Of a DNA stretch of 64,000 nt, positions 1-7,346 are shown in pieces. The DNA comes from an uncultured Acidobacteriota bacterium (GTDB taxonomy: Bacteria; Acidobacteriota; Blastocatellia; Pyrinomonadales; Pyrinomonadaceae). The number at the start of each line of letters is the position of its first letter. The stretch's first letter is position 1. The translations under genes and the position numbers were made by a program. Where the stretch lies: assembly GCA_937859595.1 (NCBI GenBank), contig CALMAH010000014.1, forward strand, positions 275,873 to 339,872, read 5' to 3'. Below the pieces are notes generated by a model. It was not told the DNA's origin and did no database searches. It saw nothing but the letters and a program-made list of their open reading frames with translations.

Positions 1-474
1 GCGGTAATTTATCTTTGTCAGATTTCGTTTTATGTCCCAATCGAGCTGTCTTTGTTCGGTTGCTTTTAGACGTTGGAACTCCTTTATGAGGTAAAGTTTG
101 AATTCGACCGAAACCCACGAGGCGAATTCAAAAGCAATGTCCTTGTGGGCATAGGTTCCACCGTACCTTCCGGTCTTTGAGATAATGCCTATGGCTCCGG
201 TTTTTTTTATCCATTGCTTTGGAGTAAGCGTAAAACTGTTCAGTCCGGCCTGCATTTTAATCCCGTCGAATTCGACGGGATTAAAACCCGGATTATTTAT
301 CTTTTCCCAAATTCCGACAAACTCAATAGTATTACGGTTACGAAGCCAGTTTCTTATCAGATCATCAGTGCGCTCCGAATCTTTGAATCGCGCAATGTCG
401 GTCAAAGAAATGTAGTCCTCTTTGTTCAGGAACTGCAGTCTGATTTCGTTGTTAAGCACTGTAATCCTGGCCAT
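1..474 (-). CDS. KilA-N domain protein, partial (runs off the left edge)
   Basis: The frame reads leftwards from an ATG at 474 for 158 codons without a stop to base 1, so the C-terminus is missing. The product starts MARITVLNNEIRLQF and continues with YISLTDIARFKD, WLRNRNTIEF, GLNSFTLTPKQWI and GRYGGTYAHKDIAFEFASWV. This is the pattern of the KilA-N domain, a small DNA-binding fold common in phage and other mobile-element proteins and in bacterial accessory genes. A short perfect hairpin (490-505) lies just upstream of the start. With the phage-type terminase downstream it suggests a degraded prophage or island edge. The precise role is unknown. Confidence 0.85.
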   Translation of the reverse strand, partial: MARITVLNNEIRLQFLNKEDYISLTDIARFKDSERTDDLIRNWLRNRNTIEFVGIWEKINNPGFNPVEFDGIKMQAGLNSFTLTPKQWIKKTGAIGIISKTGRYGGTYAHKDIAFEFASWVSVEFKLYLIKEFQRLKATEQRQLDWDIKRNLTKINYR

Positions 475-769
475 ATCGTCGTATTTACCGGGTCGAATCC
501 GACCCCTTTGAACCAACCACTGAAGAAACCGAATAAAAAATCATAGCCTTACGAATATGTTAAGGCAAACTTTCGATTGCGGAATGCGGATTGCGGATCG
601 CGGAATGGTGTCCGGGGAATGGGCCTATGGGACAGGTAGGACGTATGTGACAGATAAGACACATGTAACAGACAGGACACTGCCATCTCTGATTTGTTTT
701 CTCTCCTCGTTCAACATTCTTCATTCTTCATTCCGCATTCCGCGTTCTGCATTCCGCATTTGACCGGGT
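475..769. other. Non-coding spacer between KilA-N gene and terminase
   Basis: No convincing gene lies here; short frames in the spacer are repeat translations. It holds a hairpin (GGGTCG-AATC-CGACCC, 490-505) and one copy of a composite repeat (575-761). That repeat's centre contains three units of an 18-bp repeat around 629-680, recognisable from ACAG-N3-RGAC recurring every 18 bases. Confidence 0.6.
575..761. repeat. Composite inverted heptamer element, copy 1
   Basis: The left arm (575-608) is five units of a 7-bp repeat, GATTGCG/GAATGCG/GATCGCG. The right arm (713-761) is seven units such as TTCATTC and CGCATTC, which are the reverse complement of the left-arm type. The arms are therefore inverted around a spacer of about 100 bp. 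Two similar composites lie inside the terminase gene (1434-1632 and 2525-2729). Confidence 0.8.
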
Positions 770-2953
770 TTACCAGGCATAGGCATTTCTCTTTGTTCCT
801 TCGCCGAGCATTCGGAAGGCGATGGAGACGGCGTCGATCTGGTCGTCGTGGCGGCCGTTGGGGAACGCGACGAGCTCCTCGATGAAATCATCTATCCATG
901 CGCCGCGGACAAGGGCGATCTTTCCGGCCTCTGCGTGGTTTGCCCAGGCGAGCGATCGGGTGATCTTGTCGGAATCGACGCGGACGGCCCTGAGCGGGAT
1001 GTGGGAGAACCCGCGCCGGTCGGTGATGTCATCGACGATGGCCGTGCCGTGGATCGCGGATTCGATGCCGTGGGAAGTGTTCTTTTCCTCATCCATCCGG
1101 CCGAGTATGTAGCGGCGCTGTGTGGGGAACGCAATGCGTCCGCGAAAGCCATCGGCGATGTAAAAAGTGCCGTCCTTGCCCTTTGCCACGCGAAAGCTGG
1201 CGGTGCGGTCGGCGGTGGTGCGGGTGGAGACGGCCAGATCGTAACCGCGGCACCATCGGAGGCCGGGCGGGGCGGATTCGACGATGCGGGTGAACCACGC
1301 CCGCTTGAATATGCCGCCTTCGGCGGGCGATGGCTGCTGCTGGTAGAGCGAGGCAAAGGAATAGCTGCCGATGTGCTCCTTTCGTTCGAGCAGGTCGGCG
1401 ACGGAAAAGCGTTCGGGCCAGAGAGCCTCGAGGGAATGCGGAATGTGGAACGCGGAATTCTCGATTGCGGATTTCGGAATGCGGATTGCGGAATTCGTGG
1501 TGCGAGTGTTCTCGGTATTGACAGGCGAGTTTGCAACACCGGTTTCTGTTCCATCGGCAGCGGTCTCGCAGTTTCTTATACTTTCTTCATTGGAGGAAAT
1601 CCGCGATCCGCAATCCCCATTCCGCAATTTGGACGCCTCCGGCGGTGTTGACAGGGCGGGGAGGGGCAAGAACCCACCCGCTGACGCAGGTGGTACTGAC
1701 AGGGTTGGGAGGGGAGTTGTTTGATCTACCACCCCGTCGGCTTCGCCGCCACCCCTCCTATCCAGGAGGGGAGGGTGAGAGAGCGCGGGGAGGGAGAGGA
1801 CCTCCCATTGCTCGCCGCCGGCGTCCATATCGCGGAGCAGGCGTCCGGCGATGTCGTCCTCGTGCCAGCGGGTCTGGATCAGGATCATGGCGGCGCCGGG
1901 CTCAAGCCGGGTGGTGATGTCGTCACGAAACCATGCCCAGGCGGCATCGCGGCGGTTGAGGCTCTCGGCATGGGCACGCGATTTTATGGGGTCGTCGATG
2001 ATGACCAGATCGCCGCCAAAACCGGTGATGCCCGCGCCGACGCCCACCGCCTTTACACCGCCGCCGACAGCGGTCTCCCACTCGGACATGGTGTTTATGG
2101 AGCGGGCACGGGGAAACATGGGACGTTGCGGATTGCGGATCTGATCAGGTGGCCCGCCGCATACCTGCGGCGGTTCTGACACATTCCTTGGCCCGGCGGA
2201 GGACAAGAACCCACCCGCTGACGCAGGTGGTTCTGACTCGGAGAGGACGCTGCGGATGGAGCGCGAGAATTTGTTTGCCAGGTTCTGGTTGTAGCTGCCG
2301 ATGATGACGCGTGTCTCGGGCCGCTGCCGGAGCCGCCACGCGGCATAGCGAATGGTGACGAGTTCGGATTTGCCGTGACGCGGCGGCATCATTATCATCA
2401 GCCGGCGGTTTTCGCCTTTGGTGATGCGGTTAAGAGCATCATAAATGATCTTCTGGTGGCGGGCGTCCCACTGCATCCTGGGAGCGGTCTCGCGAAGCCA
2501 TGCCTCGAAGTCAGCCGACGGGTCGATTTCGGATTGCGGAATGCGGATTGCGGAATTTTCGGTTGGAACGTTTTCGGTTCTATTTGGTTCGTTTGTATTT
2601 GAAGGGACGTTTAGTTCGTTTGTGTTGGAAAAAGTGGTAGATAGGTTTTCTGGTTCGGTGCGACTGAACCCGTCTTCTTCGATTTGTTGATATTTGGGAA
2701 TCCGCAATCCGCATTCCGCATTCCGCAATCGCTCGGCCCAGCCAAAGCGTTCGATCCAGCCGGTCGCTTCCCGGCCGCGATTTTTACGGTTATAGAAAAC
2801 GCGGCGAGAAAAGGTGGGAAACCCGAGGGCACGCATCTCGGATTCGATCCGGCGATGGTGCTTTCCGCCGTATTTGATGAAGAGTTCGAGGGCCTTTTCG
2901 CGAGCGTCGCCGCCAGTGCAGGTGCTGTTCTCGGTGGGGCAGGAGGGCTTCAT
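770..2953 (-). CDS. Phage-type terminase large subunit with in-frame repeat insertions
   Basis: A 727-residue protein with the TerL plan: Walker A PPRHGKSE near residue 190, Walker B LVIIDDPIK, an RWHEDD coupling motif, then a C-terminal RNase H-like nuclease with acidic residues in RGYDLAVS and in GRHDDQIDA. In phages TerL packages DNA into capsids. No portal, capsid or small terminase gene is visible nearby. TerL proteins are usually about 450-550 residues; the excess here matches repeat-derived peptide at about residues 75-143, 238-268 and 392-507, rich in peptides such as SAIRIPQS, PPASAGG and LLDRRGG. All these insertions stay in frame and the Walker and nuclease motifs survive. The protein may be a domesticated or decaying remnant; whether it folds is unknown. 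The ATG at 2953 is the first start in the frame. Confidence 0.85.
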   Translation of the reverse strand: MKPSCPTENSTCTGGDAREKALELFIKYGGKHHRRIESEMRALGFPTFSRRVFYNRKNRGREATGWIERFGWAERLRNAECGLRIPKYQQIEEDGFSRTEPENLSTTFSNTNELNVPSNTNEPNRTENVPTENSAIRIPQSEIDPSADFEAWLRETAPRMQWDARHQKIIYDALNRITKGENRRLMIMMPPRHGKSELVTIRYAAWRLRQRPETRVIIGSYNQNLANKFSRSIRSVLSESEPPASAGGFLSSAGPRNVSEPPQVCGGPPDQIRNPQRPMFPRARSINTMSEWETAVGGGVKAVGVGAGITGFGGDLVIIDDPIKSRAHAESLNRRDAAWAWFRDDITTRLEPGAAMILIQTRWHEDDIAGRLLRDMDAGGEQWEVLSLPALSHPPLLDRRGGGEADGVVDQTTPLPTLSVPPASAGGFLPLPALSTPPEASKLRNGDCGSRISSNEESIRNCETAADGTETGVANSPVNTENTRTTNSAIRIPKSAIENSAFHIPHSLEALWPERFSVADLLERKEHIGSYSFASLYQQQPSPAEGGIFKRAWFTRIVESAPPGLRWCRGYDLAVSTRTTADRTASFRVAKGKDGTFYIADGFRGRIAFPTQRRYILGRMDEEKNTSHGIESAIHGTAIVDDITDRRGFSHIPLRAVRVDSDKITRSLAWANHAEAGKIALVRGAWIDDFIEELVAFPNGRHDDQIDAVSIAFRMLGEGTKRNAYAW
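1434..1632. repeat. Composite inverted heptamer element, copy 2 (inside terminase gene)
   Basis: The left arm 1434-1497 has nine units of type GAATGCG/GATTGCG, with one 8-base unit. The right arm 1598-1632 has units AATCCGC, GATCCGC, ATTCCGC in opposite orientation. It is read through by the terminase frame as peptide of the kind SAIRIPKSAIENSAF. Its span of about 198 bases keeps the frame open. Confidence 0.8.
1671..1700. repeat. Short palindromic repeat, PPASAGG type, copy 1
   Basis: AACCCACCCGCTGACGCAGG followed by TGGT can fold on itself (AACCCACC against GGTGGT). A near-identical copy is at 2208-2237, and a looser palindrome with the same CGGTTCTGAC end is at 2151-2180. All lie within the terminase reading frame, where they encode PPASAGG or PPQVCGG peptides. 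Confidence 0.7.
1724..1775. repeat. Double-hairpin repeat, LLDRRGG type, copy 1 (inside terminase gene)
   Basis: The motif runs from ATCTACCACCCCGTCGGCTT to CCTCCTATCCAGGAGGGGA. It contains the hairpin CCCCTCCT-ATCC-AGGAGGGG next to a GC-rich element. It is translated in frame as PPLLDRRGGGEADGVVD. Copies at 3622-3677 and 3839-3902 lie in the branching-enzyme gene. Confidence 0.8.
2208..2237. repeat. Short palindromic repeat, PPASAGG type, copy 2
   Basis: This is near-identical to 1671-1700, including the flanking AAGAACCCACC and CTGAC. It is read in the terminase frame as SEPPASAGGF. A related palindrome follows at 2151-2180. Confidence 0.7.
2525..2729. repeat. Composite inverted heptamer element, copy 3 (inside terminase gene)
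   Basis: The left arm 2525-2552 has units GATTTCG, GATTGCG, GAATGCG, GATTGCG. The right arm 2699-2729 has AATCCGC, AATCCGC, ATTCCGC, ATTCCGC. Between them is a 27-base repeat (GTTCGTTTGT at 2587 and 2614), encoding SNTNELNVP/SNTNEPNRT. It is in frame within the terminase, N-terminal to the ATPase domain. Confidence 0.8.
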
Positions 2954-3528
2954 AGATCAACCGCGGGCAGGCACGATGCCCGACCCACGCCGAGTCTATT
3001 AAAATATGTGTGTTCAGGTAAACGGCAATTTGCGCGATATGCACGATTTGCATGAAATGCAAGGGGGGGCGGAATTGAGAATTGAGAATTTAGGCGTTTT
3101 GCGGCTTTGCCGCGATGATGTGCAAAAGGGCTTGGAGATTGTGTCAAAACGCCTCCGCGAAGCGACAATTAGCCACGCCATTTATGGCGTGGTCAACAGG
3201 GATCAGCAGATCCCAGCCCGTTTTAACGGGCTTAAATGCTGCGGCTTCAGCCATTTAAGAAAAAGGACGTTAAAACGCCCTTCGCAGATACTTCTCATCT
3301 CAACCACGCCATAAATGGCGTGGCTATCTGCCCTTCGGGGTTTTGCCACGGCCTCGTTGCCCTTCCGGGATGGGCTATTTTTTAAGGAAGCGGCTGCGCC
3401 GCCGGTGTCTGCCGCCCGCTAAAGCGGGCTGGGAGATCTATTGAGCAGGCTCTCCGGCAAGGCAGAGCCTTGCCGCACATCATGGCGGCGAAGCCGCACA
3501 GGCTCATCATAACGGCCTAGGCGTATTA
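2954..3528. other. Repeat-rich non-coding spacer
   Basis: No gene is supported. The stretch holds three GAATTGA-type heptamers (3072-3092), REP palindromes (3173-3192, 3265-3280, 3304-3323), a hairpin with CCCGTTTTAACGGG near 3220, another with CCCGCTAAAGCGGG near 3416, and GC-rich inverted repeats up to the end of the branching-enzyme gene. Confidence 0.7.
3173..3323. repeat. REP palindromes (CCACGCCAT/GGACGTT families)
   Basis: CCACGCCATTTATGGCGTGG at 3173-3192 is the reverse complement of CCACGCCATAAATGGCGTGG at 3304-3323. Each folds as a 9-bp stem with a 2-base loop. Between them GGACGTTAAAACGCCC (3265-3280) forms a second imperfect palindrome. The same pair of motifs surrounds the RAYT transposase at 6902-7324, which probably mobilised them. 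Confidence 0.8.
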
Positions 3529-5238
3529 TCAGGTTTGATAAATACGGAAATCGAGTTCGGGAAAGATGTTGTCGCGGGCTTCGATCTCGGTGAGGAGGGC
3601 GAGTTGTTCGGGGGTAAGGGAATCTACCACCCCGTCAGCTTCGCTGCCACCCCTCCTATCCAGGAGGGGAGCCTGAGGAAGCATGTCGGCGAGGAGGTTG
3701 AAGCGGTGGATGTGGGACTGAAAGCGGCGGGAGGAATATTCGACCGTGGTGCCCTGGTAGATCTGGAATGCCCAGTCGGAGGATTGGGCGAGGAGGAGTT
3801 CGCGGGCCATTTGGTTGAGGATGCGCGACGGAGAGAGAACCACCCCGTCAGCCTCGGCAGAAGACGCCGATGCTGCCACCCCTCCTTCGTAAGGAGGGGA
3901 GCTTTTGAACTTGTTTGCGAGTTCGGTCATGCGGCGTTCGGCATCGTGCTGGTAGGGATACATCCACGAATTGCCTTCGTTTAGCCAGACCTTGTAATAG
4001 CCGGCCTCGCCCCAGCTTGAGGCGGTGGGCTGCTGGACCTGGATGGGCAATTCGCTGTCCAGAAAATCGCCGGGGGTGACGGCGGCGATCTCCGACTGGT
4101 CCCAGTGGAGTTTGCGAAACAGAAAATCGATGAACTGCGGCCCTTCGTACCACCAATGGCCAAAAAGCTCGGCGTCATAGGGCGAGACGACCAGCGGAGG
4201 ATGCCCGCCAAAGGTCTCGCGGAGCTTGCGGGCCTGGGCGATGCGCTCGCCGATGAAGTGCATCGCATTTTCGGCGGCCTTTTCGGTGGCCAGCGCCGGG
4301 ATGTAGGGCTGCTTGTGCTGCTGGGGAACGCCGCGGCCGGTGATGCGGTGATATTTCAGTCCCAGATGGCGGCGGTTGCCGTCCTCGTGCAGATGCGGTT
4401 TTAGATATTCGTGGGGCAGGTCCCAGCCGATGTCGCGGTAAAATTCGCGATAGAGATCATTGCCCGGATAGCCGATCTCGGCAGACCAGACCTGGCGGCT
4501 GGTATCGACATCGCGTGCAAAAACGGCGACGCCATTCGGACACACGACCGGTGCGTGGACGCCGTATTTCGGACGCGGGTCGCCATAGAGAATGGCGTGG
4601 GTATCGGCGATGAAATATTCGATGCCGGCGTCTTTCAGAAGGTCCTCGATGCCGGGTTCGTAGGCACACTCGGCCAGCCAGATGCCGCGCGGGCGGCGGC
4701 GGAAATGCTTCTGATAATTAGCGACGGCGATCTCGATCTGCGCCCGGCGAGATTCGGGTGTGGAGACGAGCGGCAGAAAGCCGTGGGTCGCGCAGCAGGT
4801 GATGATCTCAAGCACGCCTTTGTCCTGAAGCTCGCGGAAAGCATTGACAAGATTGCGTTTATAGCGATCGTTCCAGAGGCCGAGCGATGCCCGGAGGTTT
4901 CGCGCGTACATAAGGGCGACGTCGTGAAACTCCATAGCCTCTTGCCGCGTTCGGTGCACTTCCTTTTCAGCAAGCTCGAGCAGATTTTCGAGATGGCGAG
5001 TGTAGCGCGTCTGGAGAAGTTCATCGGCAAGCATCTCGCACAGCGGCGGCGAGACGTTCATCGCCAGGCGCGGCCTGGCCCCGGCCTCGTGCAGGTTTTG
5101 AAAGATAAAGATAAGCGGGAGATAGACCTCGGTGATCGCCTCGAAGAGCCAGTCTTCCTCAAGAAATTCGGGATACTCGGGGTGCCTGACGAATGGCAGG
5201 TGGGCGTGGAGGATGAGGCTGAAATATCCGGTCGGCAT
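3529..5238 (-). CDS. Glycoside hydrolase family 57 1,4-alpha-glucan branching enzyme
   Basis: A 569-residue cytoplasmic GH57 protein. It begins GYFSLILHAHLPFVRHPEYP, the usual GH57 N-terminus. The probable nucleophile is Glu190 in GIWLAECAYEPG and the acid/base is Asp355 in SPYDAELFGHWWYEGP. The family makes alpha-1,6 branches in glycogen. Two repeat insertions are read in frame: about residues 446-467 (peptide SSPPYEGGVAAS...) and 521-540 (PLLDRRGGSEADGVVD), both in the C-terminal helical region away from the catalytic residues. Homologues are normally about 520-530 residues, so the inserts account for the extra length. The ATG at 5238 matches the family start. The DUF4912 gene lies immediately upstream on the same strand. 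Confidence 0.9.
   Translation of the reverse strand: MPTGYFSLILHAHLPFVRHPEYPEFLEEDWLFEAITEVYLPLIFIFQNLHEAGARPRLAMNVSPPLCEMLADELLQTRYTRHLENLLELAEKEVHRTRQEAMEFHDVALMYARNLRASLGLWNDRYKRNLVNAFRELQDKGVLEIITCCATHGFLPLVSTPESRRAQIEIAVANYQKHFRRRPRGIWLAECAYEPGIEDLLKDAGIEYFIADTHAILYGDPRPKYGVHAPVVCPNGVAVFARDVDTSRQVWSAEIGYPGNDLYREFYRDIGWDLPHEYLKPHLHEDGNRRHLGLKYHRITGRGVPQQHKQPYIPALATEKAAENAMHFIGERIAQARKLRETFGGHPPLVVSPYDAELFGHWWYEGPQFIDFLFRKLHWDQSEIAAVTPGDFLDSELPIQVQQPTASSWGEAGYYKVWLNEGNSWMYPYQHDAERRMTELANKFKSSPPYEGGVAASASSAEADGVVLSPSRILNQMARELLLAQSSDWAFQIYQGTTVEYSSRRFQSHIHRFNLLADMLPQAPLLDRRGGSEADGVVDSLTPEQLALLTEIEARDNIFPELDFRIYQT
3622..3677. repeat. Double-hairpin repeat, LLDRRGG type, copy 2 (inside GH57 gene)
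   Basis: It matches the terminase copy at 1724-1775 over almost the whole length (ATCTACCACCCCGTCAGCTT ... CCTCCTATCCAGGAGGGGA). It encodes PLLDRRGGSEADGVVD, the same peptide as in the terminase, so it sits in the same reading phase in both genes. Confidence 0.8.
3839..3902. repeat. Double-hairpin repeat, diverged copy 3 (inside GH57 gene)
   Basis: ACCACCCCGTCAGCCTCGG and CCACCCCTCCTTCGTAAGGA plus GGGG. The left half is expanded by about 20 bases relative to the other copies, and the hairpin loop reads TTCGTA. It is in frame and encodes a peptide with PPYEGGVAAS and EADGVV. Confidence 0.7.
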
Positions 5239-5248
5239 AGGATCGGTC

Positions 5249-5276
5249 GGCAGCTGGCAACTGCCAATTGCAACCT
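5249..5276. repeat. Short heptamer array between DUF4912 and GH57 genes
   Basis: Four units of 7 bp: GGCAGCT, GGCAACT, GCCAATT, GCAACCT. A shorter set in related sequence (GCCAGTT, GTCAGTT) follows around 5310. The array lies in the 105-bp spacer between the two genes. Confidence 0.5.
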
Positions 5277-5343
5277 TAGTTACAACTACATAAGAACAAA
5301 AGACCAGCCGCCAGTTGTCAGTTACGAGCCTCCAGCCGGCAGA

Positions 5344-6468
5344 TCACAGATTGCTCGCAGAGCTAATAGGCCCGAGCCTGTCGAGCCGGTCAAAGCCGCG
5401 GGGACGTGTTCTCAGCCGTTTTGGGAAATTGACCAGGCTGGAGCCGAAGACGGCGGGGCCGGTCTCTTCGTATTCCTCGGCGATCAGCTCCTCTTCGTCG
5501 ATATCGAATTCGGCCTTTAGCGCGGCGAGGGCATTTTCGCGCGAGATGTTGTCGATGGCCGACTGGAGCACGGCAAAGAGGCGTTCGCCGATGCGGAAGC
5601 GGAGGTCTTCGAGCGTGGCACCGGCCGCGAGCAGGGTCAGCGCATAGCGCACATCGTCGGCATCGAGGCCCTCAAGATCGGCCGCGGGATTTCCGGTCAG
5701 GCGGGCAAATGCGGCGTAGGATGAGCGTTCGGCCTGTTCGATATTATCGCCGGCGATGGCCACGTCAAAAGCATCCTGCCGGAATCCGGCCACGTCCAGC
5801 ACCTGTGCAAATTTTTGTGCCGGGATGCGCCAATCGGCCTCGGAAGCGGCTCGGGGCGAAGGGCTTTTACGCGGCGTGTTGACCGTATTCGAATAAAGCA
5901 CGCGGACAAAGGGGCGGTTGGGGGCATAAAAGCCGATCTCGGCGCGGTATTCGCCGCCCGATTCGACACTGAACCACCAATTGCCCTCGGCGTCGATGGG
6001 GTGCAGCTCTTCGGCATCACGCCGGATATCGACCAGGCGAAGCGCGAGCGTGTAATTTGCCGTGGAAGCACCGAGTGCACGGTTTAACGTCTGCCATGGG
6101 TTGGCACGCATCGACCAATAGAAATAGAGGCGGTTCGGCGACTGGATCTGGAGCCGGGCGCGGTCGTCACGCCGGAGCCGCGGCAGCCGAGGCGTCGCAA
6201 GCTCGCGGAAAACGGGCGAAAGCTCCGTTTCGGCACCGTCTTCGGCGTCTCCGGTTGTTTTGGCGTTCAATCCTGTTGCTTCAGCCGGTAAGGTTTCGGG
6301 GGCATCGTCCTCTTTAGCAAACGGTTCGGCAATGAATTCCGGTGCCGCCGAAGCCTCATGCCCGACGCGGATCAGCTCCGCAGATGACACGCCGCCCTCG
6401 TCCTCAAGCACGAATCCTGTCTCTTCACTATCGGCCGCCTCAGCAGCCAATTTTTTATCTACACCCAT
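5344..6468 (-). CDS. DUF4912 domain-containing protein
   Basis: A DUF4912 protein of unknown biochemical role. The domain is seen around IQSPNRLYFYWSMRANPWQT, then LRLVDI, GNWWFSVESGGEYRAEIGFY and RVLYSNTVNTPRKSPSPR. It has an acidic, low-complexity N-terminus and a C-terminal region predicted to be helical. The ATG at 6468 (product MGVDKKLAAEAAD) is preferred over an upstream start at 6510, because GAGGG sits 8 bases before it. The gene is upstream of, and co-oriented with, the GH57 branching enzyme, which suggests a link to glucan metabolism (inference from neighbourhood). Confidence 0.8.
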   Translation of the reverse strand: MGVDKKLAAEAADSEETGFVLEDEGGVSSAELIRVGHEASAAPEFIAEPFAKEDDAPETLPAEATGLNAKTTGDAEDGAETELSPVFRELATPRLPRLRRDDRARLQIQSPNRLYFYWSMRANPWQTLNRALGASTANYTLALRLVDIRRDAEELHPIDAEGNWWFSVESGGEYRAEIGFYAPNRPFVRVLYSNTVNTPRKSPSPRAASEADWRIPAQKFAQVLDVAGFRQDAFDVAIAGDNIEQAERSSYAAFARLTGNPAADLEGLDADDVRYALTLLAAGATLEDLRFRIGERLFAVLQSAIDNISRENALAALKAEFDIDEEELIAEEYEETGPAVFGSSLVNFPKRLRTRPRGFDRLDRLGPISSASNL

Positions 6469-6901
6469 ATAAATACCCTCTATAAAATAGCGCAAAAGGC
6501 AAAAGGGCATTATGAGGTTTTGACGGGAAAGTTACAAGGATGAAACCCGGCCGGGGTTGAGGAAAGGACGTTAAAACGCCCTAGCAGATGGTTCGCGATC
6601 TCCAACCACGCCATAAATGGCGTGGCTATTTGCCCTTCGGGGTTTTGCCACGGCCTCTTAACGACGTGGCTACTTGCCCTGCGGGGTTTTGCCATGGCCT
6701 CTTAACGACGTGGCTAGTTGGACTGTGGGATTGGGGTAATTGGCCGGCAATCTTAGTCTTGGCAGATGGGTGTTTGAAGAAAATTAATAATAGGTGACTA
6801 AGAGAATTCGAGATCCGCGAAGCGGCACATAGCCACGTCGTTTATGGCGTGGTCAGCATCAGCATACAAAAAGAATAGGGCGTTTTAACGTCCTTTTCCC
6901 A
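6469..6901. repeat. REP cluster upstream of the RAYT gene
   Basis: This spacer has no gene. It contains GGACGTTAAAACGCCC at 6566-6581 and CCACGCCATAAATGGCGTGG at 6606-6625. Next comes a tandem block to about 6720, in which the unit with TGCCCTGCGGGGTTTTGCCA, then CGGCCTCTTAACGACGTGGC, recurs. The inverted pair CCACGTCGTTTATGGCGTGG (6833-6852) and GGGCGTTTTAACGTCC (6878-6893) abuts the transposase gene. Confidence 0.75.
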
Positions 6902-7324
6902 TCAGCCAACTTCAGAGAATCTCTCGAGCCGTTCGTAAACAGATCCGTTTCGATGGTGCTCCTTTTGATTCCTGATATATTCCACAACCCACGGCAGATC
7001 CTTTGTGCCGAATGTGACGATGCCGTAGCCGCGTTGCCACTGCAGAGCTTTAGGCTGGACCTCATGATTGATGTAATAGGAACTCGAACCTTTTAATTTT
7101 CCTACCCAATCCGATACCAGAACGTCTGGCTGTAAACTCACGCCTATGTGAACGTGCGTACTGATTCCTCCGACGGCGTGTAATCTAGCTCCGGGGGTCT
7201 GCAGAATCCTGTGGGTTAGATACTGATAAAGACGGTTCTCTATACTTTCGGTTATCATCGGCAGGCTCGATTTCGTATGCCAAGTGATATGAAAATTTAT
7301 CTCGGAATAGACGGCGTCTGACAT
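6902..7324 (-). CDS. REP-associated tyrosine transposase (RAYT, IS200-like Y1 family)
   Basis: A 140-residue single-domain protein of the Y1 transposase (HUH) family. The metal-binding HVH is at residues 57-59 in GGISTHVHIGVSL, and the nucleophile Tyr116 is in WVVEYIRNQKEHH. The N-terminus YSEINFHITWHTK is typical. RAYTs nick single-stranded REP hairpins and are thought to spread them. All catalytic residues are present, so the enzyme may be active. The ATG at 7324 is the first in the frame. The flanking inverted REP doublets support the identification. Confidence 0.9.
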   Translation of the reverse strand: MSDAVYSEINFHITWHTKSSLPMITESIENRLYQYLTHRILQTPGARLHAVGGISTHVHIGVSLQPDVLVSDWVGKLKGSSSYYINHEVQPKALQWQRGYGIVTFGTKDLPWVVEYIRNQKEHHRNGSVYERLERFSEVG

Positions 7325-7346
7325 TTCGGCTAAAGCATAACAAAAA

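Noticed and set aside
490..505. tRNA T-arm
   Set aside because: GGGTCGAATCCGACCC resembles a T-arm but has a four-base loop and no other tRNA parts around it.
848..1651. Long plus-strand frame opposite the terminase gene
   Set aside because: It is antisense to the clear TerL motifs, has no family features, and exists because GC-rich coding DNA and heptamer repeats leave antisense frames open.
3006..3314. 102-codon plus-strand gene
   Set aside because: It is made largely of heptamers and REP hairpins; its peptide has no protein-like pattern.
4411..5520. 369-codon plus-strand frame over the GH57 and DUF4912 genes
   Set aside because: It spans two real minus-strand genes and shows no domain or start signal of its own.
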